NCBI GenBank assembly: GCA_963827155.1
Contig: CAWGZV010000002.1
Coordinates: 930,001-994,000 of the forward strand
From: UTCFX2 sp963827155
GTDB lineage: Bacteria; Chloroflexota; Anaerolineae; Anaerolineales; UBA4823
DNA length: 64,000 bases
Direction of reading: 5' to 3'
The position numbers were made by a program, and so were the translations under genes. The notes beneath the pieces were generated by a model, which had not been told where the DNA came from, ran no database searches, and saw nothing but the letters and a program-made list of their open reading frames with translations. Shown here piece after piece: positions 33,406 to 41,117 of the stretch (positions are counted from its first letter, which is position 1; every line of letters begins with the position of its first letter).

Positions 33406-35015
33406 GTAGGCTCCCCACAGCGGGTCCCAGCGCGAGGGAAAATCATCCCAAGCGCCGCTTCATCCAGGCTGGCTTTCACCACCAGGGTGCTCTCCAGCCG
33501 GTCCGGGAAAAGGAAAACCCCGCTCTGCGCCCCGACGAAATGGGCGATCTCCATCAATACCGCTTTGAGGGTATTCTCGCTGCTCTCCGCTTTGCCCAAC
33601 GCCAACGTCACCGAGGAGAGCACTTCCATTTCTTCCGTCCGCCGTTGGCTCTGCTCGGTCTGCCAGGCGCGTTCCAGCACATGCGCCACCTGCTCGGCAA
33701 AAAAGCGCAGGCGATCGGAATCCGCCCGTTGAAATGTGCCGGGCTGCAGCGATCCGAGCGAGAGGAAACCGAGCATCTCCTCTCCCGCCAGCAGTGGCGC
33801 CCCCAGCCAGGCTCGAACTGCCTCCACCTCCGGCCATTCTGCGAAGCGCGGATCGCCCTGGATATCGTCTATGATCACCGGCTGGCGCTTCAGGCGCATC
33901 TGGTCGATAATCGGATTGTTCTCGTGGAATGCCCGACCGGCGGTTTTCTGCTTGCTCACTGTATCCTGGGCGACCACAAAGCGCTCGTTCTGGTCCACCA
34001 GGTACAGGCTGGCATGGTCGTAGCTGATGACAGAATGAAGGTTGACCAGCACGCTTTCAAGGGTCTGGTTCAAGTCCCCAGCCCCGGCTAGTGAAGCCAT
34101 CACGTCCCGCATCGCTTCGGCTTCTTCACGGCGCTCGCGCTCGAGGTCTTTCAAGATCGACTGCCGCACCGCCACCGCCAGCAGGTTGGCGATCTCCAGC
34201 GCCACCTGGACCCGCTCTGCCGGGAAATCGTCTCGGGCGCGCGAATGAAGGTTGAGCATCCCATGCAGCTCGCCGTCCCAGCGCATCGGCGCCGAAACGC
34301 TCGAGCGCACCCCTGCTGCCTGCAGCCTGGCTTGTACAACGCCGAGTTCGTCCAGCTCAAGTAGATCCTGAAAGACCAGCGGCAGCCCAGATTTCAGAGA
34401 TTCGACCTCGAACCCCAGTTCGGCGAGTCCAAAGCTCGTCGCCTGCCCCTCCAGCTCGGGGGCGTCCTGGTCGTATGCCAGCAGCTCCGCCGCTCCAGTA
34501 TGCGCGTCCACCAGGTAGACGCTGCCGGCGTAGTAGTCATCCGGCAGGTAAGAGATATGGCGCAGCGCTACCTGGGCTGTTGCAACCTCGTCCTGCAGTG
34601 AGAGCATCGCCTGGTCGATGTCGTGCATCGCCTGCAGCCGCCAGATGCTTTGGCTGAGCTGCTTCTCGATCTGCTCCCGGGGGGTGTTGTCTACCCAGAC
34701 CATCTGAACGGCGTGCTGACCCTGGTAGTGGGCCGTGCTGATCAGCAGGTCGATCGAGATGCTTCCCCCGCTCCGGCTTTTCAAGAGTAATCCGCTCTGC
34801 GGGTCGGCGATCTCGCCCTTTTCCACCCAGCGCACCAGCCGCTCCAATCGCGCCCCATCTTGAGGCGAGAAGAATTCCAACAGCCCATCGAGATCGAGCG
34901 CTGCCAGCTCGTCTGGAGAGCAGCCGCACAGCGCAGCCGCAAACGGCGAGGCATATACCACCCGCCGTTCCCGCAGAACGATCTGTCCATAAGGCAGCGC
35001 CTTGCTGGAGGTCAT
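33369..35015 (-). CDS. NarL-family sensor kinase, N-terminal piece: PAS and GAF domains
   Basis: Residues about 10-120 form a PAS domain (ERRVVYASPFAAALCGCSPD). Two GAF domains follow (about 150-300 and 315-460) and a third starts at about 470 (VTLALGKAESSENTLKAV). The two pieces together make a kinase of about 1090 residues with PAS, four GAF, HisKA_3 and HATPase_c domains. The ATG at 35015 lies 7 nt after a -10-like element, so the mRNA may be leaderless. No ribosome site is visible. Confidence 0.88.
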   Translation of the reverse strand: MTSSKALPYGQIVLRERRVVYASPFAAALCGCSPDELAALDLDGLLEFFSPQDGARLERLVRWVEKGEIADPQSGLLLKSRSGGSISIDLLISTAHYQGQHAVQMVWVDNTPREQIEKQLSQSIWRLQAMHDIDQAMLSLQDEVATAQVALRHISYLPDDYYAGSVYLVDAHTGAAELLAYDQDAPELEGQATSFGLAELGFEVESLKSGLPLVFQDLLELDELGVVQARLQAAGVRSSVSAPMRWDGELHGMLNLHSRARDDFPAERVQVALEIANLLAVAVRQSILKDLERERREEAEAMRDVMASLAGAGDLNQTLESVLVNLHSVISYDHASLYLVDQNERFVVAQDTVSKQKTAGRAFHENNPIIDQMRLKRQPVIIDDIQGDPRFAEWPEVEAVRAWLGAPLLAGEEMLGFLSLGSLQPGTFQRADSDRLRFFAEQVAHVLERAWQTEQSQRRTEEMEVLSSVTLALGKAESSENTLKAVLMEIAHFVGAQSGVFLFPDRLESTLVVKASLDEAALGMIFPRAGTRCGEPTCAARPESWARW

Positions 35016-35021
35016 AAGGGT

Positions 35022-35030
35022 ATTGTATCA
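35022..35030 (-). promoter_or_regulatory. Extended -10 element directly before the sensor kinase start
   Basis: On the minus strand TGATACAAT is followed by ACCCTT and the ATG. The expected transcription start coincides with the start codon, predicting a leaderless transcript. Confidence 0.45.
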
Positions 35031-35212
35031 AAGGAATAGATGGAGAATTGAAAAAAAATTATCAGCCAAGAGGATGGGCCAGGTTAAAGACATGAGTTGC
35101 TGTCAGATCCACGACATGGCTGATTGATAAAGCATGTCTCATTGGCGCGGTCGAAGCCTATCGGCTGCTGTTCATGCCTTTGATTGTAAGATGAAGCGCC
35201 CACCCCCTCGGC

Positions 35213-35605
35213 TCAAATGAGACTGGACCAGCCCACCACGATCAAGATCACCCGCAGCACGGCCAGAATGGGCGGGTACGGCAGGTCGAACCCCCACCAG
35301 TAGACTGCCGCTGGCACGAGCAGGACCAGCCCGAGGATCCCTCCAGACCGATGCCCGCCCCACAGCAGCCAGCCTGCCGCCACTTCTAACAGGCAGACAA
35401 CCAGGAACCCAAGCAGAAGCGGGATCGTTGTGGCGATCCCGCGGCGCTCGAACGCGCCGCCCCCGTAGGCTGGGAAGCCCAGCACCAGGGGGATCCCCAG
35501 ACCTTGAGAGAGATTCCGGATCGCCATGATGCAGGGAATCCCCAGGCCCACTCCCGAAATCCATAAGGCGATTGCGGCAGCCCGGATCGAGATAGGAATG
35601 CTCAA
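35213..35605 (-). CDS. Four-helix membrane protein, unknown function
   Basis: 130 residues with four hydrophobic stretches (AAIALWISGVGLGIPCIMAI, IPLLLGFLVVCLLEVAAGWL, ILGLVLLVPAAVYWWG and PILAVLRVILIVVG). No family recognised. An overlapping open frame in another phase has no hydrophobic pattern and is not supported. The gap 35031-35212 contains nothing notable. Confidence 0.7.
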   Translation of the reverse strand: MSIPISIRAAAIALWISGVGLGIPCIMAIRNLSQGLGIPLVLGFPAYGGGAFERRGIATTIPLLLGFLVVCLLEVAAGWLLWGGHRSGGILGLVLLVPAAVYWWGFDLPYPPILAVLRVILIVVGWSSLI

Positions 35606-35648
35606 TGTGCCTCCATTAGCTTAAAGGGCATCGGCACCGCAGCGCTTC

Positions 35649-35933
35649 TTAAGTCCCCAGCACCGTCATCGTCTCGACGTAGCGCTCCCAATTCAGCTCG
35701 GCAAGCAGCTTGGTGTGCTCCATCACAGCCTCAAGGTCAGGGAACTCCTCCACGCCCCAGTAGTGCCACTGCTCGGTAGACCAGCGCGGGTCGCAATTGA
35801 TCACCCGCTTCCCGCCCACCTTCTCTACCGCTGCATTCACTTTCGCGGTCAGATCGTGCTGCTCCCCATCCGAAAGCTGGTGCCAGGGTTCTTTCATCTT
35901 TCCAAGAAAGAGTTTATAGATTTTTTTAGACAT
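35649..35933 (-). CDS. Small conserved protein, DUF6616-like
   Basis: 94 residues, cytoplasmic, with the pattern YKLFLGKMKEPWHQLSDGEQ, GKRVINCDPRWSTEQW, GVEEFPDLEAVMEHTKLL and LNWERYV. This resembles families of small stress or ferredoxin-like dimeric barrel proteins, and from memory the DUF6616 family. Assignment is tentative and function unknown. Confidence 0.65.
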   Translation of the reverse strand: MSKKIYKLFLGKMKEPWHQLSDGEQHDLTAKVNAAVEKVGGKRVINCDPRWSTEQWHYWGVEEFPDLEAVMEHTKLLAELNWERYVETMTVLGT

Positions 35934-36104
35934 GGCTGTGCTCCATATGAACGAAAATCAATACATGATAGTGAAATTTTCCCAATTCCAATTTTAATGT
36001 AGCATAAAAATTTGCGAAAATCAAGCTCTTTCAATTAAATCGAAAGCTGGAAGCCCTGGGAATTTTCCCTGTGGCTTCCAGCCATGATCGATCTGTTTGC
36101 GTTC

Positions 36105-36692
36105 TCAATCCGTCGCGGCAGGCTCTGCGGCGTGGTTGTTCTCAGCCTCTTTTCGCCGGCTGACAGCCTTCTCGGCAGGGGACTTCCCATCTCCCGTCGA
36201 TTCAGCGGCTTTCGCGGCTTCCGCGGCTTTCGCGTCTGGCATCGGATTGCTTTCTGCTTCCCGCTGGGCGCCGCGCGCTTTGCGATACGCCGAAGAATAG
36301 ACCGAGATCGCCTCGACAAAAACCGTGCGGAGGCGCGGGTCGCCGTCCATACCGCCCTGAAGTAGCTTCTTCAAACTGAAGCCCAGCCCGCTAGAAAATT
36401 CATCCAGCGATTTGACAAAATCGTGCAGCTCGGCGCTGCTTAGACCTTGAAGGTAGAGGCGCTCGCTCTCCGGAAAGCGGTCGGCAGGTTGGCTCGAAAT
36501 CCATCGCCGGAATTCTTCGTCCAAGGAGCGGCGTCTGAAGGTAGAATTCCAGGCGGTGCCAATCCGCTCTGCCCAGCTCCCCGAGATTTCGGCAGCATGT
36601 TCAGTGGCGCGGTCTGCTTCCCTCCCAAACCGGCTCAACCCAATCAGGTAGCCGGCAACCGCGAACGCTGCAAGCAGGATTAACAACTCCAT
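36105..36692 (-). CDS. Membrane-anchored hypothetical protein
   Basis: 195 residues with one N-terminal transmembrane helix (MELLILLAAFAVAGYLIGLS) followed by a charged helical domain and an Ala/Glu/Lys-rich tail (DAKAAEAAKAAESTGDGKSP). It resembles in layout, not sequence, the small anchored protein at 52608. No family recognised. Confidence 0.65.
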   Translation of the reverse strand: MELLILLAAFAVAGYLIGLSRFGREADRATEHAAEISGSWAERIGTAWNSTFRRRSLDEEFRRWISSQPADRFPESERLYLQGLSSAELHDFVKSLDEFSSGLGFSLKKLLQGGMDGDPRLRTVFVEAISVYSSAYRKARGAQREAESNPMPDAKAAEAAKAAESTGDGKSPAEKAVSRRKEAENNHAAEPAATD

Positions 36693-36790
36693 GATTTTCT
36701 CCGTTCGGGCTCTGTTTCCATGCGAATTATCCCAGTTCTCATATTCTGCAGTTCTCTCGATTGGCGTGCTTCATATTCGGTGGTTATGCA

Positions 36791-36817
36791 GATCGGCGAT
36801 CTTCTTGATCGCCGATC
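36791..36817. terminator. Strong hairpin overlapping the end of a 23-residue ORF
   Basis: GATCGGCGATC, loop TTCTT, GATCGCCGATC: a perfect 11-bp stem that reaches into the stop codon of the minus-strand peptide gene. There is no clear U-run on either side, so it may be an RNA stabiliser or factor-assisted terminator rather than an intrinsic one. Confidence 0.55.
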
Positions 36818-36887
36818 AAGCAGATCGCCGCTTCCCGAGGTAATAACCGATGACCAATGCGACCGCGAGCAAAATTACAAGCGACAT
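36816..36887 (-). CDS. 23-residue single-helix membrane peptide
   Basis: MSLVILLAVALVIGYYLGKR then RSA. AGGAGG lies 6 nt before the ATG at 36887. One hydrophobic helix ends in a basic tail, a typical topology for small membrane peptides. It is followed at once by an 11-bp hairpin. It is too short for family recognition, but the start signals and tight hairpin argue for a real transcript. The neighbouring stretch 36888-37032 shows no gene. Confidence 0.6.
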   Translation of the reverse strand: MSLVILLAVALVIGYYLGKRRSA

Positions 36888-37032
36888 GATGGGCCTCCTT
36901 AGTGATTATGCGTGCCTGTTCGCAGATTATAACACACGCCTTTATGCATCCTTTTTCCATGCACTCACGGCTGCCTGGACGCTGCTCCACAGAAGGATTA
37001 TTTATTCCGCCGAGCGCATTTTCTTGCTCTCC

Positions 37033-38316
37033 TCAACACCCCTTCCTTTCAATCCCGCTCAGCGTCTCACCTTTTGGTTCGCTCAGCGCACCGTCTTTTG
37101 TTTCGTTCAGCGCACCGTCTTTTGGTTCGCTCAGCGCACCGTCTTTTGGTTCGCTCAGCCTGCCCAACTCGATCAAAAGCCTGCGCCAGTTCACTCCCAC
37201 CCACAGGTTTTTTCGCACCGCTTCCTCGGCGTCCAGCAGCTGCCGGTAGCGCGAATTCGGGTCCTCAGCCAGCCTGACCGGTTCGCCGTCCTCGACGATC
37301 TGCCCGGCTTCGATCACGATAACCCGCGGGAATTGAAGCGTCTCCCCAACATCGTGCGTGACGCACAGCAGGGTGCCTGCGCGCCACTGCTCGCGCGACT
37401 GCTTCAGCAGCGCAGCTCGCCGCTCGCGGTCTAGCCCCCGAAACGGCTCGTCTAAAATCGCCAGGCGGACGTTCGGGCGCAGCATCGCCCTCCCCAATCT
37501 CACCCGCTGACCTTCGCCGCCCGAAACCAATCCACCTCCTTCGCCCAGCGAGGTCTTCAGTCCATCCGGCAGGCGCTCCATCACGTCGTACAGGTCTGCC
37601 CTCGAGATCACCTCTCCAAGCGGCGCCCCTTCGGCGTGCTCAATACCGTAGCGCATATTCTCGTAGAGCGAACGGTTCCAGATCTGCACCGCCGGGTCTA
37701 CCCACGCAGTTTGGCTCCGCAGCTCCCCAATCTGTGCCCCGTCCAGCACCTTCCCGTCCAGCCAAATTTGCCCCTGTGATGGTCGGTGCCATCCCAACAG
37801 CAGCCCCACCAGGCTGGATTTGCCCGCACCGGAAGGTCCTACGATCGCGATATGCTCGCCTGCTTCAATCGAAAGGTTCACTTGATCCAGGATCACATGC
37901 CCGCCTGCCTGCAGGCGCACATCTTCGATCTCGATCTGCACACCGCCAGGGAATTCGCCATCTCCATCGGCTTCGCCAGGCGCTTCGGCGTCATTGGATG
38001 CTTTTTTCCCGACTGCCTCATCTGCCCCGCTTAGGGATTCCTGCTGCGAGCTGGACCGGAGGTCTTGCTGCGAGCTGGACTGTTGGTCCTGCTGCGAGCT
38101 GGACTCGTTGGTCCTGCTGCCAGGACTCCTCCTCATCCGGCGCGCTGAGTGGCTCCAGCAAGCGCAGCACCCGGTTGCGCTGCATCGGATACTGCTGGAC
38201 CTGCCCGGCGAAGGACTGCCCGAGCGCCGGCAGATTGAGCGTCCAATAGAAAAGCAGCAGGATCTCACCCGGGTCGCCGCCGCGGGCGATGTAGTTGAAC
38301 ATAATCGCGATCGCAA
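37033..38316 (-). CDS. C39-type peptide ABC exporter, C-terminal piece: nucleotide-binding domain
   Basis: ABC ATPase domain: Walker A GPSGAGKSSLVGLLLG, signature LVSGGEGQRVRLGRA (SGGEG in place of SGGQ), Walker B VRLAILDEPFRGLD and switch His in CVTHDVGET. A linker of SSSQQD-type repeats precedes it, and the C-terminus is an octapeptide array (DGALSEPK). It belongs to the same protein as the next feature; the frames join near 38105. Only about 38105 down to 37033 is genuine in this phase. Confidence 0.85.
   Translation of the reverse strand: MRSRLCSTTSPAAATRVRSCCFSIGRSICRRSGSPSPGRSSSIRCSATGCCACWSHSARRMRRSPGSRTNESSSQQDQQSSSQQDLRSSSQQESLSGADEAVGKKASNDAEAPGEADGDGEFPGGVQIEIEDVRLQAGGHVILDQVNLSIEAGEHIAIVGPSGAGKSSLVGLLLGWHRPSQGQIWLDGKVLDGAQIGELRSQTAWVDPAVQIWNRSLYENMRYGIEHAEGAPLGEVISRADLYDVMERLPDGLKTSLGEGGGLVSGGEGQRVRLGRAMLRPNVRLAILDEPFRGLDRERRAALLKQSREQWRAGTLLCVTHDVGETLQFPRVIVIEAGQIVEDGEPVRLAEDPNSRYRQLLDAEEAVRKNLWVGVNWRRLLIELGRLSEPKDGALSEPKDGALNETKDGALSEPKGETLSGIERKGC
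37072..37165 (-). repeat. 24-bp tandem repeat at the exporter C-terminus
   Basis: Four units of 24 bp containing TTCGCTCAGCGCACCGTC encode octapeptides DGALSEPK, DGALNETK and DGALSEPK, with a diverged edge unit. In frame, charged and probably disordered. Confidence 0.85.
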
Positions 38317-40147
38317 AACCGGAATACAGCAGCGTGCCCAACGAGCTCAGCAGGCTGGATATAGTATAGTATTCGCCGCCGCTCCGCACCCATTCATAGA
38401 GCTGCACCTCGTGCATCCGCATCATCGCCCGCTCGGCGCCGTGGGTCTTCACCGGCACAAGGCCTAGAAGCGCGTCCAGGTAGAAGCGGCTGAGCGCCCC
38501 AACATGCGTCCGCAGTCTCAGGTCGCGTTCTTCGAGCAGCGGTCGGCTGACCAGCGTCAGCCCGACAAAGAAAGCGGTGCCGAGCAGCGCCAGCGGGGCG
38601 CTGATCGGGTCCAGCCAGATCACCCCAATCGCGGTCAGCGCCATCTGGAAACCGGTCCGCAGCAGCCCGATCCCCAGCGAGGGAAGCATGCGCAGCGAGC
38701 GCAGGTCGTGCGCTCGAAGCGTCATATCCGAAGCCAGCCGGCTGCGAAAATAGCGGTCGCCGAGGCGCGGCAGCTTTTCGAGGAATACGATCCTAAGCCG
38801 GGTCTCGAGCCGCCGCCCCATCCGGGTCGCGATTGCGCTGATCGGCATCTCGAGCAGCAGCAGCGCGACCACGAATGCCACCACCGCCAATGCCGCCAGC
38901 AGCCGCTGGGAGGTCAGGCTGAAAAGCTGCGAGAGCCGGATCATGCCCTGGAAGAGCAGCGCTTCGAGCGTGACGCCGATGGTTGAAAGCAGCAGCGCCA
39001 GGGAGAGCACTGCTGGCGTAAGCAGCCCATCTTCACGCAGCGCTTTAAAGATCTCTCGCTCTGGGCGGTAAGACTTCTCTTGGAGAGCGGCTTGAAGGTC
39101 AGGCGGGAGCTCCGCAATCCCAGGACCTGGCAGCTCTTCTGCCTCCGCCATTTCTGGAGGCGCCGCCTGTTCTGGAGGCGCCGCCTGTTCTGGAGGCGCC
39201 GCCTGTTCTGCAGGCGCCGTGGTTGCTTCAGTTTCCACCCATTGTTCCGCCGGCGTCCGTACTCCCAGGATGCGCACCAGCACTGCCCCGCGCAGGATGA
39301 TCTGCTCCGGGGGAGCTGCGCCAAGCATTTGTTCCTCGGTCTCTACCAATGGAAGCGCCGACCAGTAGGTCGCGGGGATCGTCAGGCTTTCTGGCGCCGC
39401 AGTTTCTTCCGGCAGGCTTTCTGCCTGGTCAATTTTTGGCAGCACTCCATGAAGATTCAAGGTGTAGAAGCGCTCAAGCACGCCTGCCGCCGGTCCTCCT
39501 GCAGCGATGCCTTTTACCCTCACCAGGGCGCTGGTCATCCGGGTCGCCGCGTCCAGCGTTGCCAGTGAGCGCCAGGTCGGGTCGGCGCTGGCATTCTCTA
39601 TCAGCGCCTCGATCCGCTCCGCATGGATCTCCAGATCGCCCATCCGCCTCCGTAGAGGCAGGAGCAGCCCCTCCGAGCCTGCCCACTCCCGCCAGGCTTC
39701 ATGCGGCACCGGAAAGGTGTGGATGTAAATCTCATGCTGGAAGGATTTCCAGCTCGGCCAGCGCCTGCCCGTAGCCGGGTCCATCACTTGAAGCATACTC
39801 CCTAAGCGGCTCCAGACCACCAGGAAATGCGTCAGTCCGCTGGGCCGCTGGACGACCACGATCGCCGGCAGCGCCTGGGATTCCGGCAGGAAAAGATGGT
39901 CCGCCGGCAGCATCACCTGCTCCACCTGCAGCCCGAGCAGCCCGGCAATATCCTCCACCGTATTGATCGATGTGCCGTCCACATCGGTCTGGCAGGCTTC
40001 TCGCAGCCGCCCATAGCTTACCTGGATATTAAAACCTTCCAGGATCGATTTCAGCGCTGCTGGACCGCAGTCCATCGCCGAAGTCTGCACGACCTCTGGC
40101 GCGAAAAAACGCTGCCCGGGCACCGGCTGGTCGGGCAGCAGCTTCAC
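38018..40147 (-). CDS. C39-type peptide ABC exporter, N-terminal piece: peptidase and membrane domains
   Basis: Residues about 15-140 are a C39 peptidase domain with catalytic Cys in TSAMDCGPAALKSIL, His in GLTHFLVVW and Asp in VMDPATGRRW, as in bacteriocin-processing exporters that cut double-Gly leaders. An unusual region of about 230 residues follows, containing the hexapeptide array EQAAPP. Then come six membrane helices (about 380-650) of exporter type. The start is GTG 40147, overlapping the end of the adaptor gene if its frame is repaired. The arrangement resembles NHLM/NHLP-type bacteriocin export (peptidase-ABC). Confidence 0.88.
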   Translation of the reverse strand: MKLLPDQPVPGQRFFAPEVVQTSAMDCGPAALKSILEGFNIQVSYGRLREACQTDVDGTSINTVEDIAGLLGLQVEQVMLPADHLFLPESQALPAIVVVQRPSGLTHFLVVWSRLGSMLQVMDPATGRRWPSWKSFQHEIYIHTFPVPHEAWREWAGSEGLLLPLRRRMGDLEIHAERIEALIENASADPTWRSLATLDAATRMTSALVRVKGIAAGGPAAGVLERFYTLNLHGVLPKIDQAESLPEETAAPESLTIPATYWSALPLVETEEQMLGAAPPEQIILRGAVLVRILGVRTPAEQWVETEATTAPAEQAAPPEQAAPPEQAAPPEMAEAEELPGPGIAELPPDLQAALQEKSYRPEREIFKALREDGLLTPAVLSLALLLSTIGVTLEALLFQGMIRLSQLFSLTSQRLLAALAVVAFVVALLLLEMPISAIATRMGRRLETRLRIVFLEKLPRLGDRYFRSRLASDMTLRAHDLRSLRMLPSLGIGLLRTGFQMALTAIGVIWLDPISAPLALLGTAFFVGLTLVSRPLLEERDLRLRTHVGALSRFYLDALLGLVPVKTHGAERAMMRMHEVQLYEWVRSGGEYYTISSLLSSLGTLLYSGFAIAIMFNYIARGGDPGEILLLFYWTLNLPALGQSFAGQVQQYPMQRNRVLRLLEPLSAPDEEESWQQDQRVQLAAGPTVQLAARPPVQLAAGIPKRGR
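38041..38115 (-). repeat. 24-bp tandem repeat in the linker before the ATPase domain
   Basis: Three units around GAGCTGGAC...GTCCTGCTGC encode SSSQQDQQ-like octapeptides. The frameshift separating the two exporter pieces lies at the edge of this array near 38105, where repeat collapse or indel error is likely. Confidence 0.75.
39149..39220 (-). repeat. 18-bp tandem repeat in the peptidase-membrane linker
   Basis: Four units of 18 bp containing CTGGAGGCGCCGCC encode EQAAPP, EQAAPP, EQAAPP and a diverged EMAEAE. It is an in-frame Pro/Ala-rich spacer between the C39 domain and the membrane domain. Confidence 0.85.
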
Positions 40148-40216
40148 GTGCCCCCCTCAGCTTCATTCGGTTGGGGATTCTGCGGGCTGAGCGGGATATC
40201 GACCTGGTCTAATGCT

Positions 40217-40660
40217 TTACCGGTGGCGCGGCATCAAAAGCTGGGCCGGCGTCAGGGATGCGACCTCTACCTCCGCCCGCCCGCTTACTTTTTCACCGAG
40301 CAGCTGCGGGGCACCTTCATCTGGCATCACTACCAGCTCCGCCTGGTTTGACTCTGGAAACACCTGATAAACCGCCAATTCCAGCACTACGGTCGGCTGG
40401 TCAGCGCCGGTCGTCAGCCGCAGGATCGCAGCCTGTCCCATCTCAATCCGCTGCATGCCTTCTTTCGAAAAATCAGCGACAATCCGCCCATCATCCTGAA
40501 TATCCAAAGCAGTGCTGTTTTCATAAATCGTGATTTTGGCGAAAAAGAACCATACCAGCAGCCCCATCATCAGCAAAATCGCCAGGACCAAGCCGATCCG
40601 GGTGAGGCGGTAGCTGTCCAGGCGCAGAATGCGCAGCGAGCGCGAAAATTGGAGCGACAC
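40217..40660 (-). CDS. Small HlyD-like membrane fusion adaptor
   Basis: 147 residues in this frame: one N-terminal transmembrane helix (IGLVLAILLMMGLLVWFFF) followed by beta-rich sequence (DGRIVADFSKEGMQRIEMGQ, GQAAILRLT) as in HlyD-type adaptors but without a long coiled coil. The start is GTG 40660 after GGAGGGG. An extra C near 40231 probably causes the early stop. Repaired, it reads MRATGKALDQVDIPLS and ends in TGA overlapping the GTG of the exporter, giving about 173 residues. It is the presumed partner of the C39 exporter. Confidence 0.75.
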   Translation of the reverse strand: MSLQFSRSLRILRLDSYRLTRIGLVLAILLMMGLLVWFFFAKITIYENSTALDIQDDGRIVADFSKEGMQRIEMGQAAILRLTTGADQPTVVLELAVYQVFPESNQAELVVMPDEGAPQLLGEKVSGRAEVEVASLTPAQLLMPRHR

Positions 40661-40730
40661 GTACCCCTCCGTCTGCGCAGCCCGATCGAGTCCAGGGCTG
40701 GGCTTTGAATAAACGTATGAAAGCCTTCGT

Positions 40731-40736
40731 ATTATA
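40731..40736 (-). promoter_or_regulatory. -10 element of the exporter operon
   Basis: TATAAT on the minus strand, 71 nt upstream of the adaptor GTG, in the AT-rich divergent intergenic region. No good -35 is seen. Confidence 0.4.
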
Positions 40737-40848
40737 AAAGGATTCTATTCGCTGGGCGAAATAACCAGTCAATTGACTTAGATGTATTCACAAAAATTTT
40801 TATATTCCGCGTTAGCCCGGTTTATTAATGAAATATGTGAACTTTCCT

Positions 40849-40857
40849 TGCTATAAT
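40849..40857 (+). promoter_or_regulatory. Extended -10 promoter of the riboswitch-metallopeptidase transcript
   Basis: TGCTATAAT is a perfect TGnTATAAT. Predicted transcription start is about 40864, about 70 nt before the aptamer. The leader would be about 255 nt long. Confidence 0.6.
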
Positions 40858-40935
40858 TAACCTACAAGTAAATGAATTTTTACATATCACAATTTGAATA
40901 AGCTCTTCTAATAAATTTGTTTGCAGAAAAACCCG

Positions 40936-41018
40936 AAAAGGCTGACCCGTCTTCCCGCGGGTTCGCAAAGCCATGGATCTGCCTGTTGCAGGTAAACCGC
41001 AGACCGCCAGACTGCCGA
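40936..41018 (+). promoter_or_regulatory. Probable cyclic di-GMP-I (GEMM) riboswitch aptamer
   Basis: Read against the GEMM-I consensus as I know it: AAAAGGCTGACCCG, a short loop and CGCGGGTTCGCAAAGCC form the first arm, with GGC/GCC closing and the conserved CGCAAAGCC. GGATCTGC, an internal stem (CCTGTTGCAGG), TAAACC, GCAGACC and GCCAGACTGCCGAA form the second arm, matching the usual GGTCT...AGACxGCCAGGTTGCCGAA pattern. It lies between a strong promoter and an intrinsic terminator, 100 nt before a secreted peptidase gene. The usual GNRA loop of the first stem is replaced, so this is a variant. Confidence 0.78.
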
Positions 41019-41045
41019 AGGTTCTCTCCTTCGGCGTCTTCTTTT
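41014..41045 (+). terminator. Intrinsic terminator, riboswitch expression platform
   Basis: GCCGAAGG, loop TTCTCT, CCTTCGGC, then TCTTCTTTT. The 5' arm reuses the 3' end of the aptamer (GCCGAA), so ligand-bound aptamer and terminator are likely in competition. Whether the ligand turns expression on or off cannot be decided by eye. Confidence 0.75.
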
Positions 41046-41117
41046 CTACAGAAAAGGTGCAGCCTGGATCCAGAAAAATCTCATAACCCATATTCACTCA
41101 TTTTAAGGAGGATTGCA

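Noticed and set aside
36850..37434. Plus-strand open frame rich in FCFVQRTVFWFAQ repeats
   Set aside because: It is the antisense reading of the 24-bp repeat at the end of the exporter gene; the minus strand carries the conserved ABC domain.
40917..41117. In-frame N-terminal extension of the metallopeptidase
   Set aside because: It reads through the riboswitch and terminator; GTG 41118 has an ideal AAGGAGG site and begins the signal peptide.
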